Assembly (NCBI GenBank): GCA_043810285.1
Contig: JBDROH010000019.1
Location: 1 to 49,009, forward strand
Direction of reading: 5' to 3'
From: JAGVXH01 sp043810285
GTDB lineage: Archaea > Nanobdellota > Nanobdellia > Pacearchaeales > GW2011-AR1
Length of the DNA: 49,009 nt
The stretch's first letter is position 1, and each line of letters begins with the position of its first letter. A program made the position numbers and the translations under genes. This document shows positions 6,613-14,947 of this stretch, in pieces. The notes under the pieces were generated by a model. The model was not told where the DNA came from and did not search any database. It saw nothing but the letters and a program-made list of their open reading frames with translations.

Positions 6613-6936
6613 ATGGAAATAGAAGTAACAGATTTAAATTTTGAAAAAGAAGTAATAGATAAATCAAAAATAATTCCAGTTTTAGTAGATTTCTGGGCGA
6701 GCTGGTGCGGACCTTGTATGATGTTGAAGCCAATCCTTGAGAAAATAGCTGCAGAATACAAAGGAAAATTTATTTTAGCAAAGGCCGAGACGGACAACAA
6801 TCAAATACAATCTGATAAGTTTGGAGTAATGTCGATACCCTCGGTAAAACTTTTCAAAAATGGGAAAGTCGTCGACGAATTCATTGGTGCACAACCTGAA
6901 GTTAAAATCAAAGAATGGCTTAATCAGAAACTATAA
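6613..6936 (+). CDS. trxA: Thioredoxin
   Basis: 107 residues, the normal thioredoxin length. The active site WCGPC is at residues 31-35, preceded by VLVDFWAS and followed by a canonical cis-proline loop (MSIPSVKLFKNGK). It is a cytoplasmic dithiol-disulfide oxidoreductase. The start at 6613 fits the family length and the TATA spacing; the longer upstream frame would add 39 residues that overlap the ligase gene. It converges on the PspC gene. Confidence 0.94.
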   Translation: MEIEVTDLNFEKEVIDKSKIIPVLVDFWASWCGPCMMLKPILEKIAAEYKGKFILAKAETDNNQIQSDKFGVMSIPSVKLFKNGKVVDEFIGAQPEVKIKEWLNQKL

Positions 6937-6945
6937 TTTTTCTAT

Positions 6946-7146
6946 TTATTTCCGAGGTGTAATAATCCACATAATCAAATATCCAAAAACTCCTGTTCCG
7001 AAACTAAAAATAGTCATCAAAACCCAAAACAACCGAACTAGCGTCGGGTCAATATTAAAATACTCCGCAATCCCTGCGCAAACCCCTCCAATCATCGAAT
7101 CCTTTTCACTAGCACGATACAGTCTTTTCATTTTCTTTTGAACCAT
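6946..7146 (-). CDS. PspC-domain membrane protein
   Basis: 66 residues, just one PspC domain: KRLYRASEKDSMIGGVCAGIAEYF, then NIDPTLVRLFWVLMTIF and a second hydrophobic stretch FGYLIMWIITP. This predicts one or two membrane helices. In bacteria PspC senses membrane stress; in archaea the role of such small proteins is unknown. It starts 1 base after the stop of L15e, so it is the second gene of a two-gene transcript. Confidence 0.88.
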   Translation of the reverse strand: MVQKKMKRLYRASEKDSMIGGVCAGIAEYFNIDPTLVRLFWVLMTIFSFGTGVFGYLIMWIITPRK

Positions 7147-7147
7147 T

Positions 7148-7714
7148 TTAATTTCCTCGCCCTCTATTAGCTCTTAAAGAAGGTCTAACCTTCGGACACT
7201 TAATTGAACTATTCCTCAAACCACGTGCTTTTCTTCCCGCCGAACTAATTCCTCTCAAAGCTCTCCTCTTTGGTGCTCTAACAAAAGGACCCAACTGTTT
7301 ATCATTCTTAATTTCTGGAGCTACACGGTCAACCAAGATAACTTCAAAAAAATAATTCATTCCATCTTTCCCAATTTGATAAGAATTTAAAACTTCCATA
7401 TTACTAAACTTCCGAGCTACTCTCTGTTCCCCAATCTCTTTATAATTCATCTTTAAATTTTTTCTATTATGTAATCTCTTAGTCCTACGTCCTTTATTCG
7501 GCCGACTTTTCTTATGGCCTCCACGTCCAACTCTAATTCTAACGACGGTAACTCCATTCTTTGCTTTATATCCCAAAGCTCGAGCTCTATCAAGTCTTAG
7601 AGGTTTTTCAACTCGAGTAATTACTTCAGATTTTCTCCACTCAGTCATTCGTGCTCGAAGTACCTTGACATCTGGTTTCTTCCAAGCCGCTCTCAAATAT
7701 TTTGCAATTCCCAT
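7148..7714 (-). CDS. rpl15e: Large-subunit ribosomal protein L15e
   Basis: 188 residues, normal for L15e. Recognisable segments are the N-terminal MGIAKYLRAAWKKP, a basic GRGGHKKSRPNKGRRTKR stretch, YFFEVILVDRVAPEI, and a basic C-terminal tail ending RANRGRG. It is an rRNA-binding large-subunit protein. A TTTTAAAAC element centred about 26 nt upstream of the ATG is its likely TATA box. PspC follows at a distance of one base. Confidence 0.96.
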   Translation of the reverse strand: MGIAKYLRAAWKKPDVKVLRARMTEWRKSEVITRVEKPLRLDRARALGYKAKNGVTVVRIRVGRGGHKKSRPNKGRRTKRLHNRKNLKMNYKEIGEQRVARKFSNMEVLNSYQIGKDGMNYFFEVILVDRVAPEIKNDKQLGPFVRAPKRRALRGISSAGRKARGLRNSSIKCPKVRPSLRANRGRGN

Positions 7715-7756
7715 ACTAATCTTATTAAAATTTCCCTTTTAAAACTTTACTACAAG

Positions 7757-7773
7757 TGAGCCCGCTGAGATTT
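7757..7773 (-). repeat. 17-bp direct copy of the 3' end of tRNA-Ile
   Basis: TGAGCCCGCTGAGATTT here is identical to 7871-7887, which encodes the acceptor and T-arm 3' end of the tRNA-Ile gene. The copies lie 114 bp apart in the same orientation. A short CTCAGGAC at 7840-7847 also matches the 5' side of the T arm (7891-7898). The arrangement resembles the att duplication left by an integrase that targets tRNA 3' ends, or a decayed partial tRNA copy. Confidence 0.7.
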
Positions 7774-7870
7774 TACTCGCAAAATGCATTTCGCAAAATA
7801 TCTTATCTAAATTTAATTTTGCTCAAAGCGTTTTGTTTGCTCAGGACTTGCCCCTCGTTCAAATCTTCTA

Positions 7871-7944
7871 TGAGCCCGCTGAGATTTGAACTCAGGACCC
7901 CCGCCTTATCAGAGCGGTGCGCTACCTGGCTGCGCTACGGGCTC
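7871..7944 (-). tRNA. tRNA-Ile (anticodon GAT)
   Basis: A complete cloverleaf on the minus strand: acceptor GAGCCCG/CGGGCTC, D stem GCGC/GCGC, anticodon stem CCGCT/GGCGG with loop CTGATAA (anticodon GAT), and T stem CTGAG/CTCAG with loop TTCAAAT. Discriminator base A is at 7871. The 3' CCA is not encoded and no intron is present. It decodes AUC and AUU. Confidence 0.97.
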
Positions 7945-7981
7945 GTAATAATTAACCGAAATTTCAATTTATAAAACTAAC

Positions 7982-8587
7982 CTAAGCCTTCAATTCGACA
8001 AAAATCTTTCCATTCTCAACATAATATTCAATAAGTTCTACTGTCAAAGGAATAGATTTAACATAACATTTATCTTTAGAATATCCTTTAATTTCTAATC
8101 CAGAGGCCAATTTTACCACAACTATATCCTTCTTTGTCTGAACTCCTGGAGCTTCAATCTCATAAATAATTCTATCTGCAAGTCGCCTAATCCTTGATTC
8201 AACTTCCACCGTAGGTAATCTTGCCCGCCTTTCAATTTCCTTTTCAGAAACTTTCGGAATCTCTTCAATATTTTTCTGCTCTTTCTGAACAACCCTTCTC
8301 ATTGGCGGTTGACCCATCGCAATCTTAATTTTAAACCCCTTCGACCCATCCGAAGATACCTGTCCATTCATCTCATTCTCTAGTTGTTTCACCAAAGAAT
8401 TAACAATATTTCCCATCCCAAAAGGCAACTTCAATTCAGGCTGAATCCCCTCGATAGAGTCCCTTCGACCCAACATTCCAAAGTTATCTTTTTTCGCACC
8501 GACCTTTAACGAAACCCCGCAGTAAGGACAATAATTAAAATCTTTCTTAATACTCTTCGCACACGCAGAACATTTTTTCTCAAACAT
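7982..8587 (-). CDS. Zinc-ribbon protein with an Hsp20-like C-terminal domain
   Basis: 201 residues from the ATG at 8587. The N-terminus has CSAC and CPYC (residues about 6-9 and 19-22), a double zinc-ribbon knuckle. A middle of low complexity follows (PFGMGNIVNSLVKQLENEM ... QPPMRRVV). The last ~75 residues (RIIYEIEAPGVQTKKDIVVVKLASGLEIKGYS) look like the beta-sandwich of Hsp20/alpha-crystallin proteins. A chaperone-like function is an inference. The start is chosen over an upstream TTG because of a TATA-like ATATTTAAAT about 25 nt before the ATG. Confidence 0.7.
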   Translation of the reverse strand: MFEKKCSACAKSIKKDFNYCPYCGVSLKVGAKKDNFGMLGRRDSIEGIQPELKLPFGMGNIVNSLVKQLENEMNGQVSSDGSKGFKIKIAMGQPPMRRVVQKEQKNIEEIPKVSEKEIERRARLPTVEVESRIRRLADRIIYEIEAPGVQTKKDIVVVKLASGLEIKGYSKDKCYVKSIPLTVELIEYYVENGKIFVELKA

Positions 8588-8611
8588 CTTTATAAAAACA
8601 ATCAACCATAT

Positions 8612-10042
8612 TTAAATATAATGTTCTACTTTCTCTACGATATGTTCTAAAGAATGAATCTCCCGAACAATACCTTGCATAGGTCTAAATTCCTTAATCA
8701 AATAGTTCGAAGAGAATTTTTTAACATATCTAACTTCTCTCAAATATTTTATGCCAAAAATAACCACTAAAAATCTACCAATTCCAGAAATCAAAAAGAT
8801 AAATAATAATGTGTTCATAAATGAAACATCCACCAAAGCAATCAGAGAACCAATACTCGCTCCGATAAAAGTTCCAACCCCTACAAGAAGATTCATATAC
8901 GAAATCCCGAAACCTCGTTTGCGAACACTAACAGCATCATAAACATAATTATTGGTAGTAAGATTGTATCCTGCAAAAGCAAAACCGCTTACAATAGCAG
9001 GTACAAACAATAGATAAATTTTAACACCAAAATCAGAACTTATCCAAGAAGATGCAATCCAAAGGAGAGGGGTCAGAAAAATTAATCCTGAACAGAGACC
9101 CATAATCCTAACATTTCCAAATCTATCTGAAGCCTTACCAAGTAATGGAAAGAATAAAAGCTGGAACACAATTCCTGAAACTGTAACTCCCATAAACCAC
9201 ATATACGAGAAACCCAAATCTCTCAACATATAAACTGCCCAGAACGGACCGGCAATCCCTATCGCAACGCTAAAGATTCCCCTAAATAATGCAAATCTTC
9301 CAAAAGGAGTAGACGGAGCAACTTTCAGAAATTGCAAAAACGAAAAACCATCCTTTTTCCGAATTTTTAATCTAGGTTCATATTGCCTTTTCAAAAGCGT
9401 CCAGGAAACCACTCGCATCAATGCAGCAAGAACGAATAATACCGCAAATCCTAAAATAGTATAACCTAAGATATTTCCTCGAGAAATTCCAACACCCTTC
9501 ATACTATCTAAAATAATCGCTCCGAGAATCATAGTTACTAAACCAAAAAAACCCGCCACTCTGTTTCTCTTAGCAAAGTATTTTCCTCGTTTATTTTCTG
9601 GAATTAAAGAGCCCATCCAGGAGAACCATGCAGGTTGATCAATTGCAATAAAACAATAAAACAATCCGATGAGTGAAATAAAAACCCAAATCATATAAGG
9701 AACTCCGATATAAAATAAAATTCCAGTTAATATAATTGGAATCCAAAGAAGAATCTGAAACATAACGCCGTTAAGAACAATTTTTTTTCTAGAAAATGTT
9801 CTAATAAGTTCCGCAGCTTTAAGTTGAACAATACTTGGAAGCAAACCGATAATCGCCTGTAAAATACCAATCTGACTAGAGGTGGCGTTTAGGATTAATG
9901 CAAATGGCGAAAGATAAGATAATCCAAATCCTGAAGACATCGAACAAAACGAACTTTCTTGAATACTCAATTTTAGACTATCTTCAATCTTCTTTTTAAC
10001 AACGGGGTGATTAACCCGAACAACACTCCCTTTTCTCACCAT
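8612..10042 (-). CDS. Major facilitator superfamily transporter
   Basis: 476 residues with about 12 hydrophobic segments. The MFS signature loop between helices 2 and 3 appears weakly as ELIRTFSRKK and again in the second half as GKASDRFGNVR. A cytoplasmic loop near the middle is rich in Lys/Arg (LKRQYEPRLKIRKKDG). The substrate cannot be told from sequence. The C-terminal ~45 residues are soluble. It is divergent from metG; both have a TATA box 25 nt from their ATG. Confidence 0.85.
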   Translation of the reverse strand: MVRKGSVVRVNHPVVKKKIEDSLKLSIQESSFCSMSSGFGLSYLSPFALILNATSSQIGILQAIIGLLPSIVQLKAAELIRTFSRKKIVLNGVMFQILLWIPIILTGILFYIGVPYMIWVFISLIGLFYCFIAIDQPAWFSWMGSLIPENKRGKYFAKRNRVAGFFGLVTMILGAIILDSMKGVGISRGNILGYTILGFAVLFVLAALMRVVSWTLLKRQYEPRLKIRKKDGFSFLQFLKVAPSTPFGRFALFRGIFSVAIGIAGPFWAVYMLRDLGFSYMWFMGVTVSGIVFQLLFFPLLGKASDRFGNVRIMGLCSGLIFLTPLLWIASSWISSDFGVKIYLLFVPAIVSGFAFAGYNLTTNNYVYDAVSVRKRGFGISYMNLLVGVGTFIGASIGSLIALVDVSFMNTLLFIFLISGIGRFLVVIFGIKYLREVRYVKKFSSNYLIKEFRPMQGIVREIHSLEHIVEKVEHYI

Positions 10043-10062
10043 ATAAAATTACTGTAAAGACT

Positions 10063-10071
10063 GTATAAAAA
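10063..10071 (-). promoter_or_regulatory. TATA box of the MFS transporter gene
   Basis: On the minus strand TTTTTATAC is centred 25 nt before the ATG at 10042. Confidence 0.5.
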
Positions 10072-10111
10072 TTCTTCTTTTACATATTCTTAATTATTTT
10101 GTCTCGATAAA

Positions 10112-10119
10112 TTTTTATA
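10112..10119 (+). promoter_or_regulatory. TATA box of metG
   Basis: TTTTTATA is centred 25 nt before the ATG at 10141, predicting a leaderless metG mRNA. Confidence 0.55.
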
Positions 10120-10140
10120 CCAACTTAACCTCACTAAATT

Positions 10141-11616
10141 ATGAAACAAAAATTTTATGTAACGACAGCAATAGACTATGTAAATGCCGAGCCACATATT
10201 GGTCACGCATACCAAAAAATTGTAGCAGATGTTTTAGCTAGATGGAATAAACTTAAAGGAAACGAAGTTTTATTTGTTACCGGAACCGACGAGCATGGGA
10301 AGAAAGTTGAAGATGCCGCGAAAGAAGCTGGAAAAGCTCCTCAAGAATTTGTCGATGAAGTATCAAAAAAATTCAAGGAAGCGTGGAAAGCTCTGAATAT
10401 AAATTATGATAGGTTCATTAGGACGACAGATAAAGACCATCAAAAAGTCGTAATAGATTTCATAAAAAAATGTGAAGCAAACGGCGACATATATCTTGGA
10501 AAATATAACGGATTATACTGTACAGGTTGTGAGGCATACTACACTGAAAAAGATTGTCCTGACTTAATCTGCCCTCACCACAAACGACCTCTTGAAAAAA
10601 TAGAAGAGGAAACATACTTCTTCAGATTATCTAACTATCAAAAATTTCTCCTAGACCACTACAAAAAAAATCCAGAATTCATTTTACCAAAATCTCGGAG
10701 AAACGAAATCGTGAACAGGGTAAAAGAAGGACTAAAGGATTTGAGTATAACCAGAACTTCATTCGATTGGGGAATCCCGTTCCCCCTAGATAAAAAGCAT
10801 ATAACTTATGTTTGGTTTGACGCATTAATCAATTACTATACTGCAACAAGAGAAAAAGGTCGAGAAGATTTCTGGGGCAAACCAACAGTCCACTTGTTGG
10901 GCAAAGACAACGCTTGGTTCCATACGGTATACTGGCCAGCAATGTTAAAATCTGCGGGAATTGAATTACCTAAGACTATTTTCAACCACGGGTTCCTGTC
11001 CTTCAACGGAGAGAAAATATCAAAATCACTAGGCAATGCAATATCTCCAATCACACTTACAGAAAAATATGGCGCTGATTCAGTAAGATATTTTTGCTTA
11101 AGACAATTCCCGTTTGCAACAGGCGACGACGGAGACTTCAGCGAAAAAGCATTGATACAAAGACATAATGATGAATTAGCAAACAAATTAGGAAATTTAG
11201 TTTCCAGAACCTCGGCACTAGCCGAAAAATATGGGATTGAAAAACTAGATAATAATGATTTTGAGAAAGCATACGATTCTATAAAACTTTTTAATGAAGT
11301 AAATAAATTAATAGAAAATTACGAAATAGATAAGGCATTGAATAAGATATTTGAGTTCATAGACAAATTAAACAAATATATTCAAGATAAAAAACCTTGG
11401 GAGATAAAAGATGAAAAGAAATTAGAAAGTCAAGAAATTATCTACAATCTTCTTCAAGGAATAAAAACAGCAACGATACTTCTCTTTCCGTTTATTCCAG
11501 AAACTTGCGAAAAAATAGCAAAACATTTCAAATTTAAAATTTCATTTGAAAAAATAAATAAACCAATAAAAAATTTAAATCTTAAAAAAATAGAAGTTCT
11601 GTTCAAGAGGATATAG
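10141..11616 (+). CDS. metG: Methionyl-tRNA synthetase, catalytic subunit
   Basis: 491 residues. HIGH is at 19-22, GTDEHG at about 48-53, a four-cysteine zinc knuckle at C127, C130, C139 and C144, and KISKS at 292-296. KISKSLGN with this single-knuckle layout resembles bacterial-type MetRS rather than the common archaeal enzyme. The protein stops after the anticodon-binding helical domain and lacks the C-terminal EMAPII-like tRNA-binding domain, which occurs as a separate gene at 12214. It charges tRNA-Met with methionine. A TATA box 25 nt upstream suggests a leaderless mRNA. Confidence 0.96.
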   Translation: MKQKFYVTTAIDYVNAEPHIGHAYQKIVADVLARWNKLKGNEVLFVTGTDEHGKKVEDAAKEAGKAPQEFVDEVSKKFKEAWKALNINYDRFIRTTDKDHQKVVIDFIKKCEANGDIYLGKYNGLYCTGCEAYYTEKDCPDLICPHHKRPLEKIEEETYFFRLSNYQKFLLDHYKKNPEFILPKSRRNEIVNRVKEGLKDLSITRTSFDWGIPFPLDKKHITYVWFDALINYYTATREKGREDFWGKPTVHLLGKDNAWFHTVYWPAMLKSAGIELPKTIFNHGFLSFNGEKISKSLGNAISPITLTEKYGADSVRYFCLRQFPFATGDDGDFSEKALIQRHNDELANKLGNLVSRTSALAEKYGIEKLDNNDFEKAYDSIKLFNEVNKLIENYEIDKALNKIFEFIDKLNKYIQDKKPWEIKDEKKLESQEIIYNLLQGIKTATILLFPFIPETCEKIAKHFKFKISFEKINKPIKNLNLKKIEVLFKRI

Positions 11617-11638
11617 TCGAAGGGATACTTTTAGAAAA

Positions 11639-12196
11639 GTGGCACATAAAACATGTTTAATAAGAGAATGTTCTTTATTTGATGTAAGAGCTTGGCATGA
11701 GGGAGAATCCACAGAACTCAAAAAGTGGATTGGAGTTGGATTTTTTAATCATATATTTCAAAGCGAAAAAGGACTTGTAACTCTCTATTATGATATGGAC
11801 GAAGCAAATAATTTTGAAAAGGCATTGGATAAAAAGTTAACTGAAGAATTTTTCGATAAACTCTGTCACAACTTCTTTGAATTAATCGACCAAGAAAAAG
11901 ATGCAGACACCGATGAAAAAGTTTTTAATCTTTCAGTAAAAATCTGGCCAGCACTAACAATCTTCGACGAAATTTCCAAATACCCTGAATGGGCTACACC
12001 TTCAATGTTGAGAAGATTAATTCGTGTAAGAACCTCGACAGAATCTTTCTCTTATAAACTCTCAGCAAAAGTTAATCATTCAAAGTATCCTAAGGATTAT
12101 ATTTATTTCAAAGGACAATTAATCTATAAATCTCTTGAAGAAGTTTTACAACAAGAGAGAATCATAATTAAAAATAAAGAAAGACTTATAAGTTAA
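11639..12196 (+). CDS. Hypothetical protein between the two MetRS genes
   Basis: 185 residues, starting at GTG 11639; no in-frame ATG precedes the conserved-looking part. No signal peptide or membrane helix is seen. The protein is rich in aromatic and acidic residues, with the blocks RAWHEGESTELKKW, GVGFFNHIF and a helical YPEWATPSMLRRLIRVRTSTE. I do not recognise the family. It sits 22 bases after metG and 17 before the tRNA-binding domain gene, so it could be co-transcribed with them; a translation-linked role is only suggested by position. Confidence 0.7.
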   Translation: MAHKTCLIRECSLFDVRAWHEGESTELKKWIGVGFFNHIFQSEKGLVTLYYDMDEANNFEKALDKKLTEEFFDKLCHNFFELIDQEKDADTDEKVFNLSVKIWPALTIFDEISKYPEWATPSMLRRLIRVRTSTESFSYKLSAKVNHSKYPKDYIYFKGQLIYKSLEEVLQQERIIIKNKERLIS

Positions 12197-12213
12197 AGAT
12201 TAAAAAAAATAAT

Positions 12214-12564
12214 ATGGAAAATATAGCGACAAAAGAAACAATAGAATTTACAGATTTTGAAAAACTTGATTTAAGAGTTGCAGAAATAAAAAATGTAGAA
12301 GATATTGAAGGGGCAGATAAGCTCTATAAATTGGAAATTAATTTAGGCAACGAAGCACGGACAATTTGTGCAGGGATTAAAAAGTTTTATTCTCACGAAG
12401 AACTCAAGGGAAAGAAAATAATTGTCTTAACAAATTTAAAACCAAGAAAACTCAAAGGCATAGAATCTCAAGGAATGCTACTTGCAGCATCAAACAAAGA
12501 TCATACAAAGTTATCTTTAATTTCCCCAGATATAGATATTGAAGTAGGAAGCATAGTTGGATAA
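12214..12564 (+). CDS. tRNA-binding domain protein (MetRS beta subunit-like, Trbp111/EMAPII fold)
   Basis: 116 residues forming one OB-fold tRNA-binding domain: FTDFEKLDLRVAEIKNVEDIEGADKLYKLEI, then RTICAGIKKFY, VVLTNLKPRKLKGIESQGMLLAA and a PDIDIEVGS end. This is the domain usually fused to the C-terminus of MetRS. Since the metG product here lacks it, the two likely act together as alpha and beta subunits. A CTTATAAGTT element about 27 nt upstream could give it a promoter of its own. Confidence 0.9.
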   Translation: MENIATKETIEFTDFEKLDLRVAEIKNVEDIEGADKLYKLEINLGNEARTICAGIKKFYSHEELKGKKIIVLTNLKPRKLKGIESQGMLLAASNKDHTKLSLISPDIDIEVGSIVG

Positions 12565-12587
12565 ATAACATTTTAACAAACTAGATC

Positions 12588-13340
12588 CTAATGTCTAAAC
12601 AACCTAGTAAAAAACCCTTGTTTTTTCTCAATATTTTCTCCAGCAATTTTTCGAGCAATTTCACAATATTTTTTAGCAACCCTACTTCGAGGATGAGTAT
12701 GGACAACAGCATCCCTTAAATTCAAAGCTTCTTTTACAGCAAAATCCTCTGGAACAACACCAATAATTTGGGATTCTAACATTGACTTTATAGAAGGTAA
12801 CGACATTTCATATTTCGCACCCCTATGTTGAGTAATAATAACTCCATTAATCTCTTTTCCCATCTTCCTAGCAACCTTAACAGCCTTTAATGCATCCGTA
12901 ACCGAAGGCATCTCTGGATTAGTTACAATGATAATTTCATCAGCAGCCTCAATAGAGGCAATAACCTCTTCGCCAAATCCTGCCGCTGAGTCAATGATAA
13001 CATATTCACACATAGTTCCCAACTCTTGCGCAATCCCAGGGATTTTCTTTGTGTTAAACTTTGTAAGTTCCTCAATAGAAAGTGAAGAAGGAACAATCTT
13101 AGTTCCAGAGGAATGTTCATAGATTGCATCCTCAATATTGGCAGTTCCTTTTAAAACATGGTTTAACGTTACTGGAACAATCGGAGCCCCAAGTTGAAGA
13201 CCAATATTAGGCGTGTTTAAATTAGCATCGACAATGATAACATCTTTTCCTAATTTATTCAAAGATACTCCAAGATTAATTGCAGTAGTGGTTTTACCAA
13301 CACCGCCTTTCCCTGAATTTATAACTATTATTCGCGCCAT
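12588..13340 (-). CDS. minD: MinD/ParA-family P-loop ATPase
   Basis: 250 residues. The deviant Walker A KGGVGKTT is at residues 11-18, the DANLNTPNIG switch near 38-47, and VIIDSAAGFGEE corresponds to the Walker B region. The last ~10 residues (GFFTRLFRH) form a short amphipathic basic-aromatic segment like the MinD membrane-targeting sequence. It probably acts in positioning of membrane machinery; which cargo is unknown, although a pilus assembly locus lies 2 kb away. No MinC or MinE is nearby, as is usual in archaea. Confidence 0.9.
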   Translation of the reverse strand: MARIIVINSGKGGVGKTTTAINLGVSLNKLGKDVIIVDANLNTPNIGLQLGAPIVPVTLNHVLKGTANIEDAIYEHSSGTKIVPSSLSIEELTKFNTKKIPGIAQELGTMCEYVIIDSAAGFGEEVIASIEAADEIIIVTNPEMPSVTDALKAVKVARKMGKEINGVIITQHRGAKYEMSLPSIKSMLESQIIGVVPEDFAVKEALNLRDAVVHTHPRSRVAKKYCEIARKIAGENIEKKQGFFTRLFRH

Positions 13341-13393
13341 TTTAATATAAAGTAAAACTATCAGAAAAACTCGCTTTATAAATTTTGTTTAGC

Positions 13394-13837
13394 TCAATCT
13401 GAAAGAATTAGTTTCACTTTATTAATAAATCTCTCGACAATTTCAGCATATTCTCCTAGTTTTTCCATATCAATTTCTGTAGTTTTCGTTAGCTCAATTA
13501 CATTCAAACCAACATTCTTTCTAAATTCTCCTCTCCTAGTTTTGTTTAAATCAGGAACTCTTTTAAAAAAAATATATAATGGAATCACTGCTTGAATTTC
13601 TTCCGATTTTTTAAAATAAGTTTTCATGAACTCCACCCGCTGTTTTGGACTTTCTGGAGTATGAGGTATCTTACCAGTCCCAACACCTTCCTCGAGCAAA
13701 GCGTCAAAACTAATCTCAATCAAACTTTTCCACCGAGCCAGTAAATTTAAAATTACATCACAAGTTTTTGTATATTTTAAACTAACATATAAGAGATGAT
13801 CGGCACTCGTCTTTTCTTTTATAATATCTTCAATCAT
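13394..13837 (-). CDS. Hypothetical all-helical protein
   Basis: 147 residues from the ATG at 13837 (a longer frame to 13918 would overlap the upstream gene). It is predicted largely helical, with SADHLLYVSLKYTKTCDVILNLLARWKSLIEISFDALLEE at the start and EYAEIVERFINKVKLIL at the end. The length and helix pattern recall HEPN-like proteins, but I see no R-x4-6-H ribonuclease motif. It lies 43 bases after another helical protein gene and probably shares its transcript. Confidence 0.7.
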   Translation of the reverse strand: MIEDIIKEKTSADHLLYVSLKYTKTCDVILNLLARWKSLIEISFDALLEEGVGTGKIPHTPESPKQRVEFMKTYFKKSEEIQAVIPLYIFFKRVPDLNKTRRGEFRKNVGLNVIELTKTTEIDMEKLGEYAEIVERFINKVKLILSD

Positions 13838-13880
13838 AATTCGCAACCTTTCAGTGGAAAAGATCAAGTGAATGACCTTT

Positions 13881-14336
13881 TTATATGTGTCGAAAATTTC
13901 TAGGAAATACTGCAACACCTTTTTTTATAGATTCAATAAGTTCTCCAATCCTCATTACAGTTAGAAATCTATACCTTCCCTGGATTAATAAAATAATCTT
14001 CCCATCCTTAGCATACTCAATTGGAGAATATTTCTGCGCCCGCTCAATTTCAAGAACCTTAAACAAGTTCTCACAAGTCAATTTATCTAAATATTTTGGA
14101 GCTACAGTTTTCATAAAAATATTGATATTTTTCAAACTATTCCTTCCCCTAAAACCTTCATAAATTAAAAAAGCCTTAATCAAACTTGAAACTGCCTTAG
14201 CTAATTCATTAATTACTCCTACGAGAAACCTCTTATCAGGGAATTCACTATAACCCCTATACATTCTATCTGCCACGGCTAAATGATACTTTGCATTAAT
14301 TAGTTCTTCATTAAAATCTCTCATTCCATAACACAT
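13881..14336 (-). CDS. Hypothetical HEPN-like helical protein
   Basis: 151 residues, or 147 from the in-frame ATG at 14324, which sits better (about 22 nt) behind an AT-rich TATA-like element at 14340-14352. The start NEELINAKYHLAVADRMYRGYSEF and a following long helix with VSSLIKAFLIYEG resemble HEPN-domain proteins of archaea. No catalytic HEPN motif is visible. It is followed by another helical protein (13394-13837) in the same direction, as if the two form a complex. Function unknown. Confidence 0.7.
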   Translation of the reverse strand: MCYGMRDFNEELINAKYHLAVADRMYRGYSEFPDKRFLVGVINELAKAVSSLIKAFLIYEGFRGRNSLKNINIFMKTVAPKYLDKLTCENLFKVLEIERAQKYSPIEYAKDGKIILLIQGRYRFLTVMRIGELIESIKKGVAVFPRNFRHI

Positions 14337-14371
14337 CGAGAACTCTTTTTATTAATTATTATACTTGAGAA

Positions 14372-14701
14372 TTAATCCTTTAACTTCATAATCGCTTCAG
14401 CGATGTCTCCCTCACTTGTCTCTAAAGCTTCCCGAACTTCATCTTTACTTTTTCCAGTTTTATTAACAACCATCTCGATATCTTCCTCACTAAAATTATT
14501 CAATTCTTCTTCTCGAGCCTCGCCTGAAACTTGGTAAGTCTCTTGTCCCTGCATCATAACTCGAATTACAGAGGGTTCATCAATAATCAAATTCCCCTCC
14601 TCAATTTCAAAAATAACTCTCTTAACATTGAGAGGGGTTTGAGAAATCCCCATCTTTCTCATCATCCCTTGCATCTTCGCAGCATTCATTCCAGGAAACA
14701 T
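14372..14701 (-). CDS. nac: Nascent polypeptide-associated complex protein (archaeal NAC)
   Basis: 109 residues. It begins with MFPGMNAAKMQGMMRKMGI, continues with the NAC beta-barrel (VKRVIFEIEEGNLIIDEPSVIRVMMQGQETYQVSG) and ends with a UBA domain (FSEEDIEMVVNKTGKSKDEVREALETSEGDIAEAIMKL). Archaeal NAC is a homodimer that binds the ribosome near the tunnel exit and shields nascent chains. It starts 1 base after the Sec61-beta stop, coupling a ribosome-exit factor to a translocon subunit. Confidence 0.96.
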   Translation of the reverse strand: MFPGMNAAKMQGMMRKMGISQTPLNVKRVIFEIEEGNLIIDEPSVIRVMMQGQETYQVSGEAREEELNNFSEEDIEMVVNKTGKSKDEVREALETSEGDIAEAIMKLKD

Positions 14702-14702
14702 T

Positions 14703-14858
14703 TTACTTAATAAAAATTCTAAGTCCGACGATAAAAATAATTACTGCGATAATCATTCCGATGACAGCGCTAGGACCAAATTTAAATCTAGAATCATATT
14801 CTTCCTTATAACGCATCAAACCTCCGCCCATCCCGGGCATAGTCATTTCTCCTGCCAT
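14703..14858 (-). CDS. Preprotein translocase subunit Sec61-beta (SecG-like)
   Basis: A 51-residue frame. A Gly/Met-rich N-terminus (AGEMTMPGMGGGLMRYKEEY) is followed by FKFGPSAVIGMIIAVIIF and one membrane helix ending RIFIK. This is the standard layout of archaeal Sec61-beta: short cytoplasmic Gly-rich arm, F-K-x-G-P motif, single tail-anchor helix. It is the nonessential third subunit of the SecYE-beta channel. The gene has a TTTATAAAT box about 26 nt upstream and is followed within one base by NAC. Confidence 0.9.
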   Translation of the reverse strand: MAGEMTMPGMGGGLMRYKEEYDSRFKFGPSAVIGMIIAVIIFIVGLRIFIK

Positions 14859-14947
14859 CTTCCTTGATGTTAAACTCGGTTTATAAATTTTATTAATCTA
14901 CGACGTTGTTCAAAATTTAAATAATCCTGGTGTTAAGATTATAGGAA

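Noticed and set aside
7756..7974. Plus-strand open frame of 72 codons across the tRNA-Ile gene
   Set aside because: It runs antisense through the tRNA and the duplicated tRNA end, which create the frame by chance.
13394..14336. HEPN/MNT-like toxin-antitoxin pair
   Set aside because: Both proteins are helical, but neither has the R-x4-6-H ribonuclease motif and no nucleotidyltransferase partner (GSx10DxD) is present.
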